A DNA stretch of 32,563 bases from Methylococcales bacterium OPU3_GD_OMZ (GTDB lineage Bacteria > Pseudomonadota > Gammaproteobacteria > Methylococcales > Methylomonadaceae): assembly GCA_001901525.1 (NCBI GenBank), contig MPSY01000009.1, positions 1 through 32,563 on the forward strand, read 5' to 3'. The notes beneath the pieces were generated by a model. It worked only from the letters and a program-made list of their open reading frames with translations, had not been told where the DNA came from and made no database searches. Positions 17,454 to 25,724 of this stretch are shown piece by piece. Both the position numbers and the translations under genes were made by a program. Position 1 is the first letter of the stretch. The number at the start of each line of letters is the position of its first letter.

Positions 17454-18939
17454 TGTTGGAAAAGTCAATTAAGTACTGTGTGAGTAGGGGTACCGGGCGA
17501 CCAGTCGCGCCTTTTTGATCACCGGACTTCCATGCCGTGCCGGCGATATCTAAATGTGCCCAACGAAAATCTTCGGCGAAACGTGAGAGAAAGCAAGCTG
17601 CAGTAATCGTGCCTCCAGCAGGACCGCCAATGTTGGCCATGTCGGCAAAATTCGATTTTAATTGCTCTTGGTATTCCTCCCAAAGTGGTAAGCGCCAAAC
17701 AGGGTCGCAGGCTGTGTTTGCAGCTGCAAACAAGTCCTCACAGAGCGCATCATCGTTGCCCAGTAAGCCACTTGGGTGGCGGCCTAAAGCAGTAATGCAA
17801 GCGCCGGTTAGCGTGGCAAGGTCGATGACCACTTCGGGGTTGTATTTTTGCGCATAGGTTAGGGTGTCGCATAAGATTAGTCTGCCTTCCGCATCGGTAT
17901 TCAGTATTTCGATGGTCTGGCCAGACATGCTGGTAACAATATCGCCGGGTTTATTCGCATCGCCGTCGGGCATATTTTCTGAGGTCGGGATTAGGCCAAT
18001 GACATTGATCGGTAAATTGAGATCAGAGAGCGCCTGAAAGACACCTAAAACACTTGCGCCACCGCACATATCATATTTCATTTCGTCCATACCCGAGCTG
18101 GGTTTGAGTGATATACCGCCGGCGTCGAAGGTTAATCCTTTACCCACGAGGACAATGGGTTTTGATTCCAGGTTCCCTCCCCGGTATTCCAGTGTAATTA
18201 ATTTAGCCGGTTGTCGACTACCACGGCTGACTGAGAGAAGTGCTCCCATGCCTAATTCGGCCATTTCATCTTCTTCGAGAATGCGGGTGGATAATCGGTT
18301 GTTTTGCTGACTTAATTGTAAAGCCTTTTCAGCGAGATAGCTTGGGGTGCATACGTTACCCGGTGAATCTGCAAGATTCTTTGTGAATTCTATGGCATTG
18401 GCCAGCGCAATACCCTGTTTAAGTCCCGTCTCTGAGTCTAATCGGTTATCTTCTGTTGCAGTGATGCCGATGTGGATTAATTTTACAGTGCACCCGGGTT
18501 TGCTTTTTAGGTCACTGAATTGATAACAGGCGCCTTGAAAGACCTCAACGATTTGACGTACCTTCCAGAGGTTATTTTGATTCTCAACGGTGATTTCTGA
18601 TAAACAGCAGGTTGCATTAGTCGAGGGAGTGTTTTTTAATGCCTTAATGGTGCTCGTTAATAATTTTCGATAATTTTTGCTGGATAGTGGTTGGTCTGGG
18701 TTGCCGAGGCCAACGAGTACGCAGCGTTGATACAAATTGTTGGGGATGAAATTTATTGTTAAAGTATTACCAAGGGTTCCATCAAAGTTGTCGCGTTGAA
18801 TGATGGTATCAATAAACCCTTGCGTTTGCAGGTTAAAACCAGAACTTTCTGGACTGTGTTTCTGATTTTCAAAAATGCCTAAAATAAGACAATCAGTTTG
18901 ATTGGATTCAGAAGGTGATGTTATTAATGAAAATTCCAT
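17440..18939 (-). CDS. pepA: Leucyl aminopeptidase (cytosol aminopeptidase PepA)
   Basis: A 499-residue M17-family metallo-aminopeptidase that removes N-terminal residues from peptides using two metal ions. In E. coli it also binds DNA in plasmid dimer resolution and carAB control. The catalytic domain shows GKGLTFDAGGISLK (metal ligands Lys267 and Asp272 by this start) and the signature NTDAEGRL at 347-354. The ATG at 18939 has GGAAAA about 7 bases upstream and is preferred to the TTG at 18951, which would add four residues. The gene is divergent from lptF with a 90-base gap. Confidence 0.95.
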   Translation of the reverse strand: MEFSLITSPSESNQTDCLILGIFENQKHSPESSGFNLQTQGFIDTIIQRDNFDGTLGNTLTINFIPNNLYQRCVLVGLGNPDQPLSSKNYRKLLTSTIKALKNTPSTNATCCLSEITVENQNNLWKVRQIVEVFQGACYQFSDLKSKPGCTVKLIHIGITATEDNRLDSETGLKQGIALANAIEFTKNLADSPGNVCTPSYLAEKALQLSQQNNRLSTRILEEDEMAELGMGALLSVSRGSRQPAKLITLEYRGGNLESKPIVLVGKGLTFDAGGISLKPSSGMDEMKYDMCGGASVLGVFQALSDLNLPINVIGLIPTSENMPDGDANKPGDIVTSMSGQTIEILNTDAEGRLILCDTLTYAQKYNPEVVIDLATLTGACITALGRHPSGLLGNDDALCEDLFAAANTACDPVWRLPLWEEYQEQLKSNFADMANIGGPAGGTITAACFLSRFAEDFRWAHLDIAGTAWKSGDQKGATGRPVPLLTQYLIDFSNNASN

Positions 18940-18977
18940 AATTTTTTCCAAAATTGTTTATAGGCATTATGCGTAGC

Positions 18978-19008
18978 TATACGGCACGGGCGTATAATAT
19001 ACCGTATA
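18978..19008. promoter_or_regulatory. Dyad around the lptF -10 box in the pepA/lptF divergent region
   Basis: TATACGG (18978-18984) and CCGTATA (19002-19008) are 7-bp inverted copies separated by 17 bases. A perfect TATAAT (18993-18998) lies between them, 32 bases before the lptF ATG at 19030. The -35 region is weak, which would fit an activated promoter or one read by another sigma factor. The dyad could be a regulator site for the divergent pair. Confidence 0.4.
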
Positions 19009-19029
19009 ACAGTATTTATTAAGAGAGCG

Positions 19030-20157
19030 ATGCAGAAAATAAATTCATTAACTAAGTCTAGGCGCCGGCGCCTGTTTACCGTGCTTGATAAAATGATCGC
19101 ATGGGAATTATTTAAAACAGCGTCATCTGTTTTATCTGTTATTGTCATTATTTTGGTGAGTAAAAAGTTTGTAAAAGTTCTGAGTCAGGCGATCGAAGGG
19201 AATGTTTCCAGTGATGCTGTTATAAAAATTGTTGGCTATAAGGCTTTAGGTATCGGTATTAGCTTTTTGCCGGCAGCCATTTTTATCGCGGTGTTAGTTG
19301 TTTTAGGGCGGATGTATCGTGATCATGAAATAGATGCTATTGCTTCTGGAGGTGCTGGGTTAGCGCGTATTTATCAGTCTATTACTATCTTTTTAATACC
19401 GGTCAGTGTGGTGAGCTTATGTTTGTCTTTATTTTCAATTCCTTGGGCAGAATCGAATATTGTTGAAATAAAACATCAAGATCAACAGCAGTTTGAGTTG
19501 AGGGGATTGATTTCAGGTAGTTTTCGTCAGCGCGGTGATTTGATGTTTTTTATTGAGGATATTGATGACAATAATAGAATGCATAATGTTTTTGCAACCA
19601 ATCACAGAACTAAAAATATTGAAGTCATTAATGCAGCGTATGGACAGCTAGAGGATTTGCCGGGGGGACGTTATATTGTCTTACAGGATGCGGAACGGGT
19701 AAGTGGTAAGCCCGGGCAGGTAGATGTTGTGATAGAGCGTTTTGATAAGTATGCCTTATTGATTAAAAAGGATAATAAGTTACCCAGCTATCACATCGAG
19801 GCTCAGTCTACAAAGGCGTTATTGAATGGGTTTTCTTTACGTAATAGCGCTGAATTACAGCGGCGGCTTGCCGTCCCTCTGGGGGTATTGATGTTAGGCT
19901 TGCTAGCGGTTCCTTTAGCGCAATTAACGCCGCGGGGCGGCGTGTATGGCAATGTGATTGTCGCATTTTTGATTTATTTTAGTTACGCGAATTTACAGAA
20001 GTTTAGTCAGGGTTGGTTGTTAAAAGGTGTTTTACCACTTTGGTTTAGTTTAACGTGGGTTTATGTTTTGATGTTTTTGGTTTGGTTGTTATTGTTACTT
20101 CGTTTTTTTGGGTTACCGTGGATAAAAGTTATTTTTAGACAAAGGTTTGTCGAATGA
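19030..20157 (+). CDS. lptF: LPS export ABC transporter permease LptF
   Basis: A 375-residue inner-membrane permease of the YjgP/YjgQ family. With LptG and the ATPase LptB2 it extracts lipopolysaccharide from the inner membrane and passes it to LptC and LptA. Three membrane helices lie in the first 130 residues (one at about 33-50, then 70-95 and 115-135), followed by a periplasmic beta-jellyroll domain (about 140-265) and three C-terminal helices. RMYRDHEIDAI and LAVPLGVLMLGLLAVPL are family landmarks. The N-terminus is unusually basic (KSRRRRL) for a gene starting at 19030, but no better start is seen. It overlaps lptG by 4 bases (ATGA). Confidence 0.94.
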   Translation: MQKINSLTKSRRRRLFTVLDKMIAWELFKTASSVLSVIVIILVSKKFVKVLSQAIEGNVSSDAVIKIVGYKALGIGISFLPAAIFIAVLVVLGRMYRDHEIDAIASGGAGLARIYQSITIFLIPVSVVSLCLSLFSIPWAESNIVEIKHQDQQQFELRGLISGSFRQRGDLMFFIEDIDDNNRMHNVFATNHRTKNIEVINAAYGQLEDLPGGRYIVLQDAERVSGKPGQVDVVIERFDKYALLIKKDNKLPSYHIEAQSTKALLNGFSLRNSAELQRRLAVPLGVLMLGLLAVPLAQLTPRGGVYGNVIVAFLIYFSYANLQKFSQGWLLKGVLPLWFSLTWVYVLMFLVWLLLLLRFFGLPWIKVIFRQRFVE

Positions 20158-21221
20158 ATGTACTGACGCGTTATATCGCTTTAGAAGTCTTAAAGGCTTA
20201 CTTTATTGCCATTTTAATATTACTCACTTTTTATAATCTGTTTACCTTTGCCGATGAAATGGGTGATATCGGCAAGGGGGAATACGGTCTTGGGCAGATT
20301 GTTTATTATTTAGCATTAACAACACCGGCTGCTTTTTATGCGTTAACACCGTCGGCAGCTTTACTGGCAAGTTTGGTTGCACTGGGTTCAATGGCGAACA
20401 ATCATGAGTTGGTTGCAATGCGTTCAGCATCATTGTCTATTTTTGCCATTATTAAGGCGGGGATGTGTGCCGGCTTAGTTGTGGTTTTAGTTTCAATCGT
20501 GGTTAGTGAGTTTGTTGTACCGGAGGCTTCCGTTTCAGCAAAAACAATGCGAGCGGAAGCGCAAAATAAAGCGCTCATGACAAAAAGTGAAAATGGTTTT
20601 TGGCTGCGGGATGGGAAAAATTATATTAATGTTCGTAAATTTAAGGGCGAAGGTCATTTAGGTGATTTGGTGGTTTATGAGTTGGATGAGCAGCGTCATT
20701 TAAAAGTCTTTTCATTCATACATGAAGCAACTTTTATAAAGGAGAACGAATGGTTGACGCGGGGAATTTCTGCAGTTCAGGTGAGTTCTGAAAAAGTGTT
20801 TTCGAGGCAAATTGAAGAAAAACGCTGGCCTTTTTCAATTACACAGCGTTTTTTGGATATTGTTTTGGTCAAGCCTGAGACACTCTCATCGGTCAATTTA
20901 TTTCATTACATACAGTTTTTAAAGAAAAATGAACAGAAAACAGATGCGCTGGAGTTAGCGTTTTGGAATCGGGTGACAAGTCCTGTTGTTATTATGGTGA
21001 TGATATTAATTGCGGTGCCTTTTGTGGTCAAGGTGAATCGGGTTACCAGTATTGGTTTTAGAATATTGGTGGGTACGGTGCTCGGTATTGGGTTCCACCT
21101 TTTTAATAAAGTAGTCGGCTATACGGGGTTGGTGTACGGGCTTGATCCCTTGTTAATGGGCGTTTTGCCCAGTTTAACTATTCTGGCTTTGGCGAGTATG
21201 GTCATTTCATCCTTGCGGTGA
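20154..21221 (+). CDS. lptG: LPS export ABC transporter permease LptG
   Basis: A 355-residue partner of LptF with the same layout: three N-terminal helices (about 15-35, 60-80, 98-120), a periplasmic beta-jellyroll (about 130-260) and three C-terminal helices. LTRYIALEVLKAYF and the cytoplasmic ELVAMRSASLS coupling-helix region are typical. The ATG is embedded in the lptF stop (ATGA), so the two halves of the transporter are made together. It ends 10 bases before a convergent RDD-family gene. Confidence 0.94.
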   Translation: MNVLTRYIALEVLKAYFIAILILLTFYNLFTFADEMGDIGKGEYGLGQIVYYLALTTPAAFYALTPSAALLASLVALGSMANNHELVAMRSASLSIFAIIKAGMCAGLVVVLVSIVVSEFVVPEASVSAKTMRAEAQNKALMTKSENGFWLRDGKNYINVRKFKGEGHLGDLVVYELDEQRHLKVFSFIHEATFIKENEWLTRGISAVQVSSEKVFSRQIEEKRWPFSITQRFLDIVLVKPETLSSVNLFHYIQFLKKNEQKTDALELAFWNRVTSPVVIMVMILIAVPFVVKVNRVTSIGFRILVGTVLGIGFHLFNKVVGYTGLVYGLDPLLMGVLPSLTILALASMVISSLR

Positions 21222-21231
21222 ATTGGCGTTA

Positions 21232-21666
21232 TTAATCCTTAGCGGTGATAAAAGCTTGGGTGCCAGAAAGCCTGTCATGTAAGGACTTTTTTTCTTTGTC
21301 GAACAAAATCCAAAGAAAGCCTAGTCCGAATAATCCCCAAGAAAGAGTTGCCCAAATGAATCGGAAAAAAGCATTTCTCCAACTTAGGGGTTGTCCGGAT
21401 GTTGTTAAGATTTGTAGCTTCCATGCGCGTAGACCTAGCGTTTGCCCTCCATGAGTCCAGAACCAGCCAAAAAACAAAAAACAGATGCTGATAAGGTATC
21501 CAAGATATAAAGGGCTACGCGTAATCGCTTCGCCATCATTAAACGGTAAGGCAATTGCTGTAAAAATAAACAATAAGGCTATTAGCAGAAATGTGTCGTA
21601 GAAAATGGCACATAAACGGCGAGAAAACCCCGGGTGATCGGGTGAGTTTTTTTGCTTGATTGACAT
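21232..21666 (-). CDS. RDD family membrane protein
   Basis: A 144-residue protein with the RDD-domain layout. An N-terminal FSRRLCAIFYD is followed by a first helix (about 18-38), a second helix (about 50-70, with FFGWFWTHGGQTLGL leading to the cytosolic loop AWKLQIL) and a third hydrophobic segment (WATLSWGLFGLGFLWILFD). DKEKKSLHDRLSGT near the C-terminus is the most conserved family block. Some RDD proteins act in ion or Na+/H+ transport, but most are uncharacterised. The ATG at 21666 places the RDD motif near the N-terminus; an upstream frame opening at 21750 adds 28 unlikely residues. It is convergent with lptG. Confidence 0.85.
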   Translation of the reverse strand: MSIKQKNSPDHPGFSRRLCAIFYDTFLLIALLFIFTAIALPFNDGEAITRSPLYLGYLISICFLFFGWFWTHGGQTLGLRAWKLQILTTSGQPLSWRNAFFRFIWATLSWGLFGLGFLWILFDKEKKSLHDRLSGTQAFITAKD

Positions 21667-21694
21667 GGTTTCTGCGAATATTTTGCTGGTTTGT

Positions 21695-21937
21695 TTATTT
21701 GAATAAAGCCAGTTTTTGGCCGAAATACATTGCCAAACCGACGAGCCCACCTAACATGATGAGTGAAAAGAGAACGGGGGGGCGAAGAAAAAGTAAAATG
21801 GCAAAGTCAGTAACAAATAGGCTAGATAGCAGTGGCGTCTCCAATAATGTTTTGACTACCTTGTTAATTAAAATATCTTGTACGGAGCTTAAAATAGCGG
21901 TGATACTTTTAAAATTTGGTAATGATTTTGTTGTCAT
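21695..21937 (-). CDS. Small hypothetical membrane protein
   Basis: An 80-residue frame starting at ATG 21937 with a good Shine-Dalgarno GAGGG about 10 bases upstream, which is the main sign that it is real. Residues 1-33 are amphipathic (FKSITAILSSVQDILINKVV). Two hydrophobic segments follow at about 37-50 and 54-75 (LIMLGGLVGLAMYF), and the end is LFK. It belongs to no family I recognise. It lies 28 bases upstream of the RDD gene on the same strand, so the two may be co-transcribed. No function is proposed. Confidence 0.6.
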   Translation of the reverse strand: MTTKSLPNFKSITAILSSVQDILINKVVKTLLETPLLSSLFVTDFAILLFLRPPVLFSLIMLGGLVGLAMYFGQKLALFK

Positions 21938-22036
21938 AGTTAAAATTCCCTCTGTTAAATGTCATGCCTACTGGTTTACTAGCTAATAATAAATTGATCA
22001 AAAGGTCAAGGCTTTTGGTTTTTAATTCAGTGTTAT

Positions 22037-22066
22037 TTGTACGAAATTTTATCTAACTGTTAGAAT
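22037..22066 (+). promoter_or_regulatory. Candidate pcnB promoter with a dyad over the -10 box
   Basis: TTGTAC (22037-22042) and TAGAAT (22061-22066) are spaced by 18 bases, giving a start near 22073. TCTAAC-T-GTTAGA (22052-22064) is a 13-base perfect dyad that covers most of the -10 box and may be an operator. The predicted start leaves only about 11 bases before the TTG at 22084 but about 31 before the ATT at 22105. Confidence 0.45.
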
Positions 22067-22104
22067 GCTGTCATAAATTTAATTTGAGTTATAGGAAAAG
22101 GTCG

Positions 22105-23460
22105 ATTTTTGATTTTATAAAAAAACTCGTTTCATCACCCAAGAGTCCTGATTCTGAATCAGGTTTTGAAGTTTATCCACGATCAGCACATACGGTATCG
22201 AGGGCGCAAATTAGTGATAATGCGCTTAAAGTGCTGTATCGGCTTAAGAGTAATGGTTATCAGTCTTATCTGGTTGGGGGCTGTGTAAGGGATTTGTTGT
22301 TAGGGCTTGAGCCGAAAGATTTTGATGTGGTGACGGATGCCAGTCCTGAGCAAATTAAGGCTATTTTTCGTAATTGCAGATTAATTGGGCGACGATTTAG
22401 ATTGGCGCATGTTCATTTTGGCCGTGAAATTATTGAGGTGGCAACCTTTAGAGGTGCTTCCGGTGATGATGGGGGGGCTGATCGGGTTCATGAAAATGGG
22501 CGTTTGTTGCGTGACAATGTTTATGGCACGATTGAAGAAGATGTTTGGCGGCGAGATTTCACGGTCAATGCGCTTTATTATAATATTCGTGATTTTTCAA
22601 TTATCGATTACGTTAATGGCTTTAAAGATCATCAGCAGGGAATTTTGCGTTTAATCGGTGATTCTGAAGTGCGTTATCGTGAAGACCCTGTGAGAATGTT
22701 ACGGGCAGTCAGGTTTTCTGCTAAGTTGGATTTTCAGTTAGATCCTGAGAGTGCGAAAAGTATGGGTGAAATGGCTAACCTGCTGCAAGATGTTCCATCG
22801 GCGCGCCTTTATGACGAAGTTTTGAAACTTTTTTTATCGGGGTCTGCGATTGCGGTTTTTGAGTTATTGGAACGCTATCGGTTATTTGCAGTTCTTTTTC
22901 CCGATACCGATAAGTGTCTGAGGCAGGCTGAAGGTGACTTCCCGCGGGCGTTGCTACTTAAAGCGTTAGGAAATACCGATTCACGGATAGCGGAAGGAAA
23001 GCCCGTGACGTCCTATTTTTTATTGTCAGCTTTTTTATGGGATACTGTGCAAAGTCTTGTAGCGATAAAAGTACAGAAAGGAATGAACGAAGTTATGGCT
23101 TTTCAGGAGGCCGGTAATGAAGCCATTGGCCGTCAGGTAAATTTTACGGCATTTCCTAAAAGAGTTGGCTTGTCTATGCGAGAGGTTTGGGGTTTGCAAC
23201 CACGTTTTGAGCAGCGGGCAGGGGCGCGTGCTTTTCGTGTTTTGGCACATCCGCGTTTTCGAGCAGCTTATGATTTTTTGTTGCTGAGAGCGCAGACAGG
23301 TAATGCAAGCCTTGAGTTAGCGCAGTGGTGGACTGAATTTCAGGAGGCTAATAATGAGCGCCAAAAAGAAATGGTGCGCACGATACCTGGCGCAAAGAAA
23401 AGAGTTAGGCGGCGAAAAAAAACGGCGGTACGCAGTAAGCATGTTGTGATTTCACAATGA
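22105..23460 (+). CDS. pcnB: Poly(A) polymerase I, probable AUU start
   Basis: A nucleotidyltransferase that adds 3' poly(A) tails to RNA, marking it for decay. The GGCVRDLLLG and KDFDV motifs hold the catalytic carboxylates. RNCRLIGRRFRLAHV and RRDFTVNALYYN follow, then DPVRMLRAVRF, and the C-terminus is basic (KKRVRRRKK), as in E. coli PcnB, so it is not a CCA-adding enzyme. No ATG or GTG is available near the N-terminus. TTG at 22084 has no Shine-Dalgarno sequence. ATT at 22105 has AGGA (22093-22096) at 8-base spacing, and the second residue is Phe, as in E. coli PcnB, which is reported to start at AUU. This start gives 451 residues; TTG gives 458. It overlaps folK by ATGA. Confidence 0.93.
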   Translation: MFDFIKKLVSSPKSPDSESGFEVYPRSAHTVSRAQISDNALKVLYRLKSNGYQSYLVGGCVRDLLLGLEPKDFDVVTDASPEQIKAIFRNCRLIGRRFRLAHVHFGREIIEVATFRGASGDDGGADRVHENGRLLRDNVYGTIEEDVWRRDFTVNALYYNIRDFSIIDYVNGFKDHQQGILRLIGDSEVRYREDPVRMLRAVRFSAKLDFQLDPESAKSMGEMANLLQDVPSARLYDEVLKLFLSGSAIAVFELLERYRLFAVLFPDTDKCLRQAEGDFPRALLLKALGNTDSRIAEGKPVTSYFLLSAFLWDTVQSLVAIKVQKGMNEVMAFQEAGNEAIGRQVNFTAFPKRVGLSMREVWGLQPRFEQRAGARAFRVLAHPRFRAAYDFLLLRAQTGNASLELAQWWTEFQEANNERQKEMVRTIPGAKKRVRRRKKTAVRSKHVVISQ

Positions 23461-23957
23461 TTTATTGTGAGGAAAAGGTCGTTGCATTTATTGGGTTGGG
23501 GAGTAATTTGGCTGACCCCATCGTGCAAATTGACCAAGCGCGTCGTGCGATCAACGATCTAGCAAAGGTTGATGAATTGGGTTTTTCATCGCTTTACCGC
23601 AGTCCTCCAATGGGTCCACAAGACCAGCCTGATTATACGAATGCAGTGATGAAAGTCGTCGCTCAACTGCCGGCGTTGGTCTTGTTACGCGCCTTACAGA
23701 AGATAGAGAATAGTCAGGGCCGACTGAGAACCGGCGAACGTTGGGTGGCGAGGACGTTGGACCTTGATTTATTATTGTTTGGTGAGCAATGCATTCGGGA
23801 ACCTGATTTGGTTGTACCGCATCCTGGGCTCGCTGATCGCGCCTTTGTTTTATACCCTCTAGAAGAAATCGATAAGGATATTCAAGTGCCCGGTTTGGGC
23901 ACCATAACTGCGTTGGTTTCAAATTGTCCGTTATCTGGACTGATAAAGATTAATTAA
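23457..23957 (+). CDS. folK: 6-hydroxymethyl-7,8-dihydropterin pyrophosphokinase
   Basis: A 166-residue cytosolic enzyme of folate synthesis that moves pyrophosphate from ATP to hydroxymethyl-dihydropterin. The opening IGLGSNLADP, the SSLYRSPPMGPQDQPDYTNAV block and the signature RWVARTLDLDLLLFG (two Asp that bind Mg) are all present. The length is usual. Its ATG sits in the pcnB stop (ATGA), and panB follows after 13 bases. The order pcnB-folK-panB-panC-panD is a well-known gammaproteobacterial cluster that links folate and pantothenate; PanB uses a folate C1 unit. Confidence 0.96.
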   Translation: MIYCEEKVVAFIGLGSNLADPIVQIDQARRAINDLAKVDELGFSSLYRSPPMGPQDQPDYTNAVMKVVAQLPALVLLRALQKIENSQGRLRTGERWVARTLDLDLLLFGEQCIREPDLVVPHPGLADRAFVLYPLEEIDKDIQVPGLGTITALVSNCPLSGLIKIN

Positions 23958-23970
23958 AGTAAAATAAATT

Positions 23971-24786
23971 ATGACGTTATACCCAGTGACTGCTCAAGAA
24001 GGGCTGTTATCCGTATTGGATTTGAATAGGATGAAACTGCACGGCGAGAAGATTGTGTGTTTGACGGCCTATGATGCTAGTTTTGGACAACTTATTGATG
24101 AGGCGGGTGTCGATATTATTTTAGTCGGCGATTCTTTAGGAATGGTCGTTCAGGGGGATGACAACACGTTAGCGGTGACGATGGATGACATGGTCTATCA
24201 TACTCGGTGTGTCGTTAAGGCAAGCAAAAGGGCCTTAGTGCTTGCTGACTTGCCGTTTATGAGTTGCGCTACTGCTAGCATGGCTTTACATAATTCGGCA
24301 AGGCTTGTTCGCGAGAGTGGTGCTCAGATGGTTAAGTTGGAAGGGCCAAAGGTGGACGTTGTTTCTGCTTTAGTTGCAGAGGGTATTCCTGTTTGTGGGC
24401 ATTTAGGCTTGTTGCCGCAGTCAATTAATCAATTGGGGCGTTATGTTGTGCAGGGAAAAAGTGCTATAGCCGCCGATAAAATCATTGAGGATGCTATCGC
24501 GCTTGAACGTGCAGGTATTAGTCTGTTGGTTTTGGAGTGTATTCCGAGTGCTCTGACAGAACGTATTAGTCAGGTTCTGAGTATACCGATTATTGGAATT
24601 GGCGCGGGTCGTCATTGTGATGGTCAAGTTCTTGTTTTGTATGATATTTTAGATATTAGTATTGGTAGGCGGCCGCGATTTTCAAAGAATTATATGGCCG
24701 AGACGGGTACTATTCAGGCCGCTGTTGGAGCGTTCGTTAAAGCGGTTAAGGCGCAGGAGTTTCCATTAGCGGAGCATGGTTTTTAA
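23971..24786 (+). CDS. panB: 3-methyl-2-oxobutanoate hydroxymethyltransferase
   Basis: A 271-residue cytosolic enzyme making ketopantoate from 2-oxoisovalerate and methylene-tetrahydrofolate, the first step of pantothenate synthesis. CLTAYDASFGQLIDEAG, DIILVGDSLGMV (a metal-ligand Asp), DLPFMS, the MVKLEG block with an active-site Lys, and CDGQVLVLYD are recognisable. The length is typical. Its stop shares a base with the panC start (TAATG). Its substrate is made by the IlvB/IlvN/IlvC pathway encoded at the end of the window. Confidence 0.96.
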   Translation: MTLYPVTAQEGLLSVLDLNRMKLHGEKIVCLTAYDASFGQLIDEAGVDIILVGDSLGMVVQGDDNTLAVTMDDMVYHTRCVVKASKRALVLADLPFMSCATASMALHNSARLVRESGAQMVKLEGPKVDVVSALVAEGIPVCGHLGLLPQSINQLGRYVVQGKSAIAADKIIEDAIALERAGISLLVLECIPSALTERISQVLSIPIIGIGAGRHCDGQVLVLYDILDISIGRRPRFSKNYMAETGTIQAAVGAFVKAVKAQEFPLAEHGF

Positions 24787-25643
24787 TGGCGCTTCAGGTC
24801 TGTAAGGATATTGATTCTATCCGGCAGTGGGTAGATAAATGGCGATCCAATGGTGAAACGGTGGGTTTTGTGCCGACCATGGGTAATCTGCACGCAGGGC
24901 ATTTACATTTAGTGGAGCAAGCGCAAAAGAGAACCGATAGCGTTGTTGTTAGTATTTTTGTCAATCCCTTACAATTTGGCCCCGGTGAAGATTTTAATGC
25001 TTATCCGCGCACAGTGGATAAGGATAGGCAAAAACTCGAAGCTTTCGGGGTTGATTTGCTGTTTTTACCCACTAATGCTAGTGTTTTTTCTAATGGGGCG
25101 AGTACCACTGTGGCGGTTGGCGATCTTGCAGGGCGCCATTGTGGTCGCTCTAGACCCGGTCATTTTTCAGGTGTGGCGACCATTGTCTGTAAATTACTCA
25201 ATATTGTGCAGCCGAATCAATTATTCTTGGGAGAAAAGGATTTTCAACAATTGTTGATTATCCGTAAAATGATTTCGGAATTGAATTTTCCGGTGCAGGT
25301 GAAAGCTATTCCAACCGTTCGGGAGAGCGACGGATTGGCTTTAAGTTCAAGGAATTCTTATTTAAATGCCTTGGAGCGTCAGAGCGCACCGTTGTTATAT
25401 CGGTCTTTATGTCAGGCAAAGGATCAACTAAAAAATGGCCGACGGGATTGGGCGGGCATAGAAAAAGAGCAGATAGAAACACTTGAGAAGGCAGGTTTTA
25501 CCGTTGACTTTTTTTCAATTTGTAGTGTCGAAGATTTACTTCCAGCAGCTAATGAACATGCATCATGGGTGATTTTAGCGGCGGTTATGTTGGGTCAAAC
25601 GCGTTTAATTGATAATATTCGGGTTATGCGTAGCGAGTTTTAA
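24786..25643 (+). CDS. panC: Pantothenate synthetase
   Basis: A 285-residue enzyme of the class I tRNA-synthetase-like fold that joins pantoate and beta-alanine using ATP. The HxGH nucleotide motif is at H36-AG-H39 within FVPTMGNLHAGHLHLV; Asn replaces the more common Ala before Leu. NPLQFGPGEDF, GEKDFQQL, the RESDGLALSSRNSYL block (KMSKS-like region) and IDNIRV at the C-terminus match the family. The start shares a base with the panB stop. The substrate beta-alanine comes from the adjacent PanD. Confidence 0.96.
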   Translation: MALQVCKDIDSIRQWVDKWRSNGETVGFVPTMGNLHAGHLHLVEQAQKRTDSVVVSIFVNPLQFGPGEDFNAYPRTVDKDRQKLEAFGVDLLFLPTNASVFSNGASTTVAVGDLAGRHCGRSRPGHFSGVATIVCKLLNIVQPNQLFLGEKDFQQLLIIRKMISELNFPVQVKAIPTVRESDGLALSSRNSYLNALERQSAPLLYRSLCQAKDQLKNGRRDWAGIEKEQIETLEKAGFTVDFFSICSVEDLLPAANEHASWVILAAVMLGQTRLIDNIRVMRSEF

Positions 25644-25664
25644 ATGAGCGTAGGGGTGTTTGGG

Positions 25665-25693
25665 TTGTGTGTTTTATTAGATTAAGGCATAAT
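25665..25693 (+). promoter_or_regulatory. Candidate panD promoter
   Basis: TTGTGT (25665-25670) and CATAAT (25688-25693) are separated by exactly 17 bases in the 81-base panC-panD gap. A start near 25700 leaves about 25 bases of leader before the ATG at 25725. It may let panD be expressed independently of panB-panC. Confidence 0.45.
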
Positions 25694-25724
25694 ATTCTGT
25701 TCCAAAAATATTAAGAACTTACTT

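Noticed and set aside
17537..17857. 106-codon plus-strand frame opposite pepA
   Set aside because: Antisense to the conserved catalytic region of PepA, and low-complexity Ser/Ala/Lys composition.
21660..21986. 108-codon plus-strand frame across the RDD and small-protein region
   Set aside because: It lacks a ribosome site and family features; the minus-strand frames have a better start and hydrophobic pattern.
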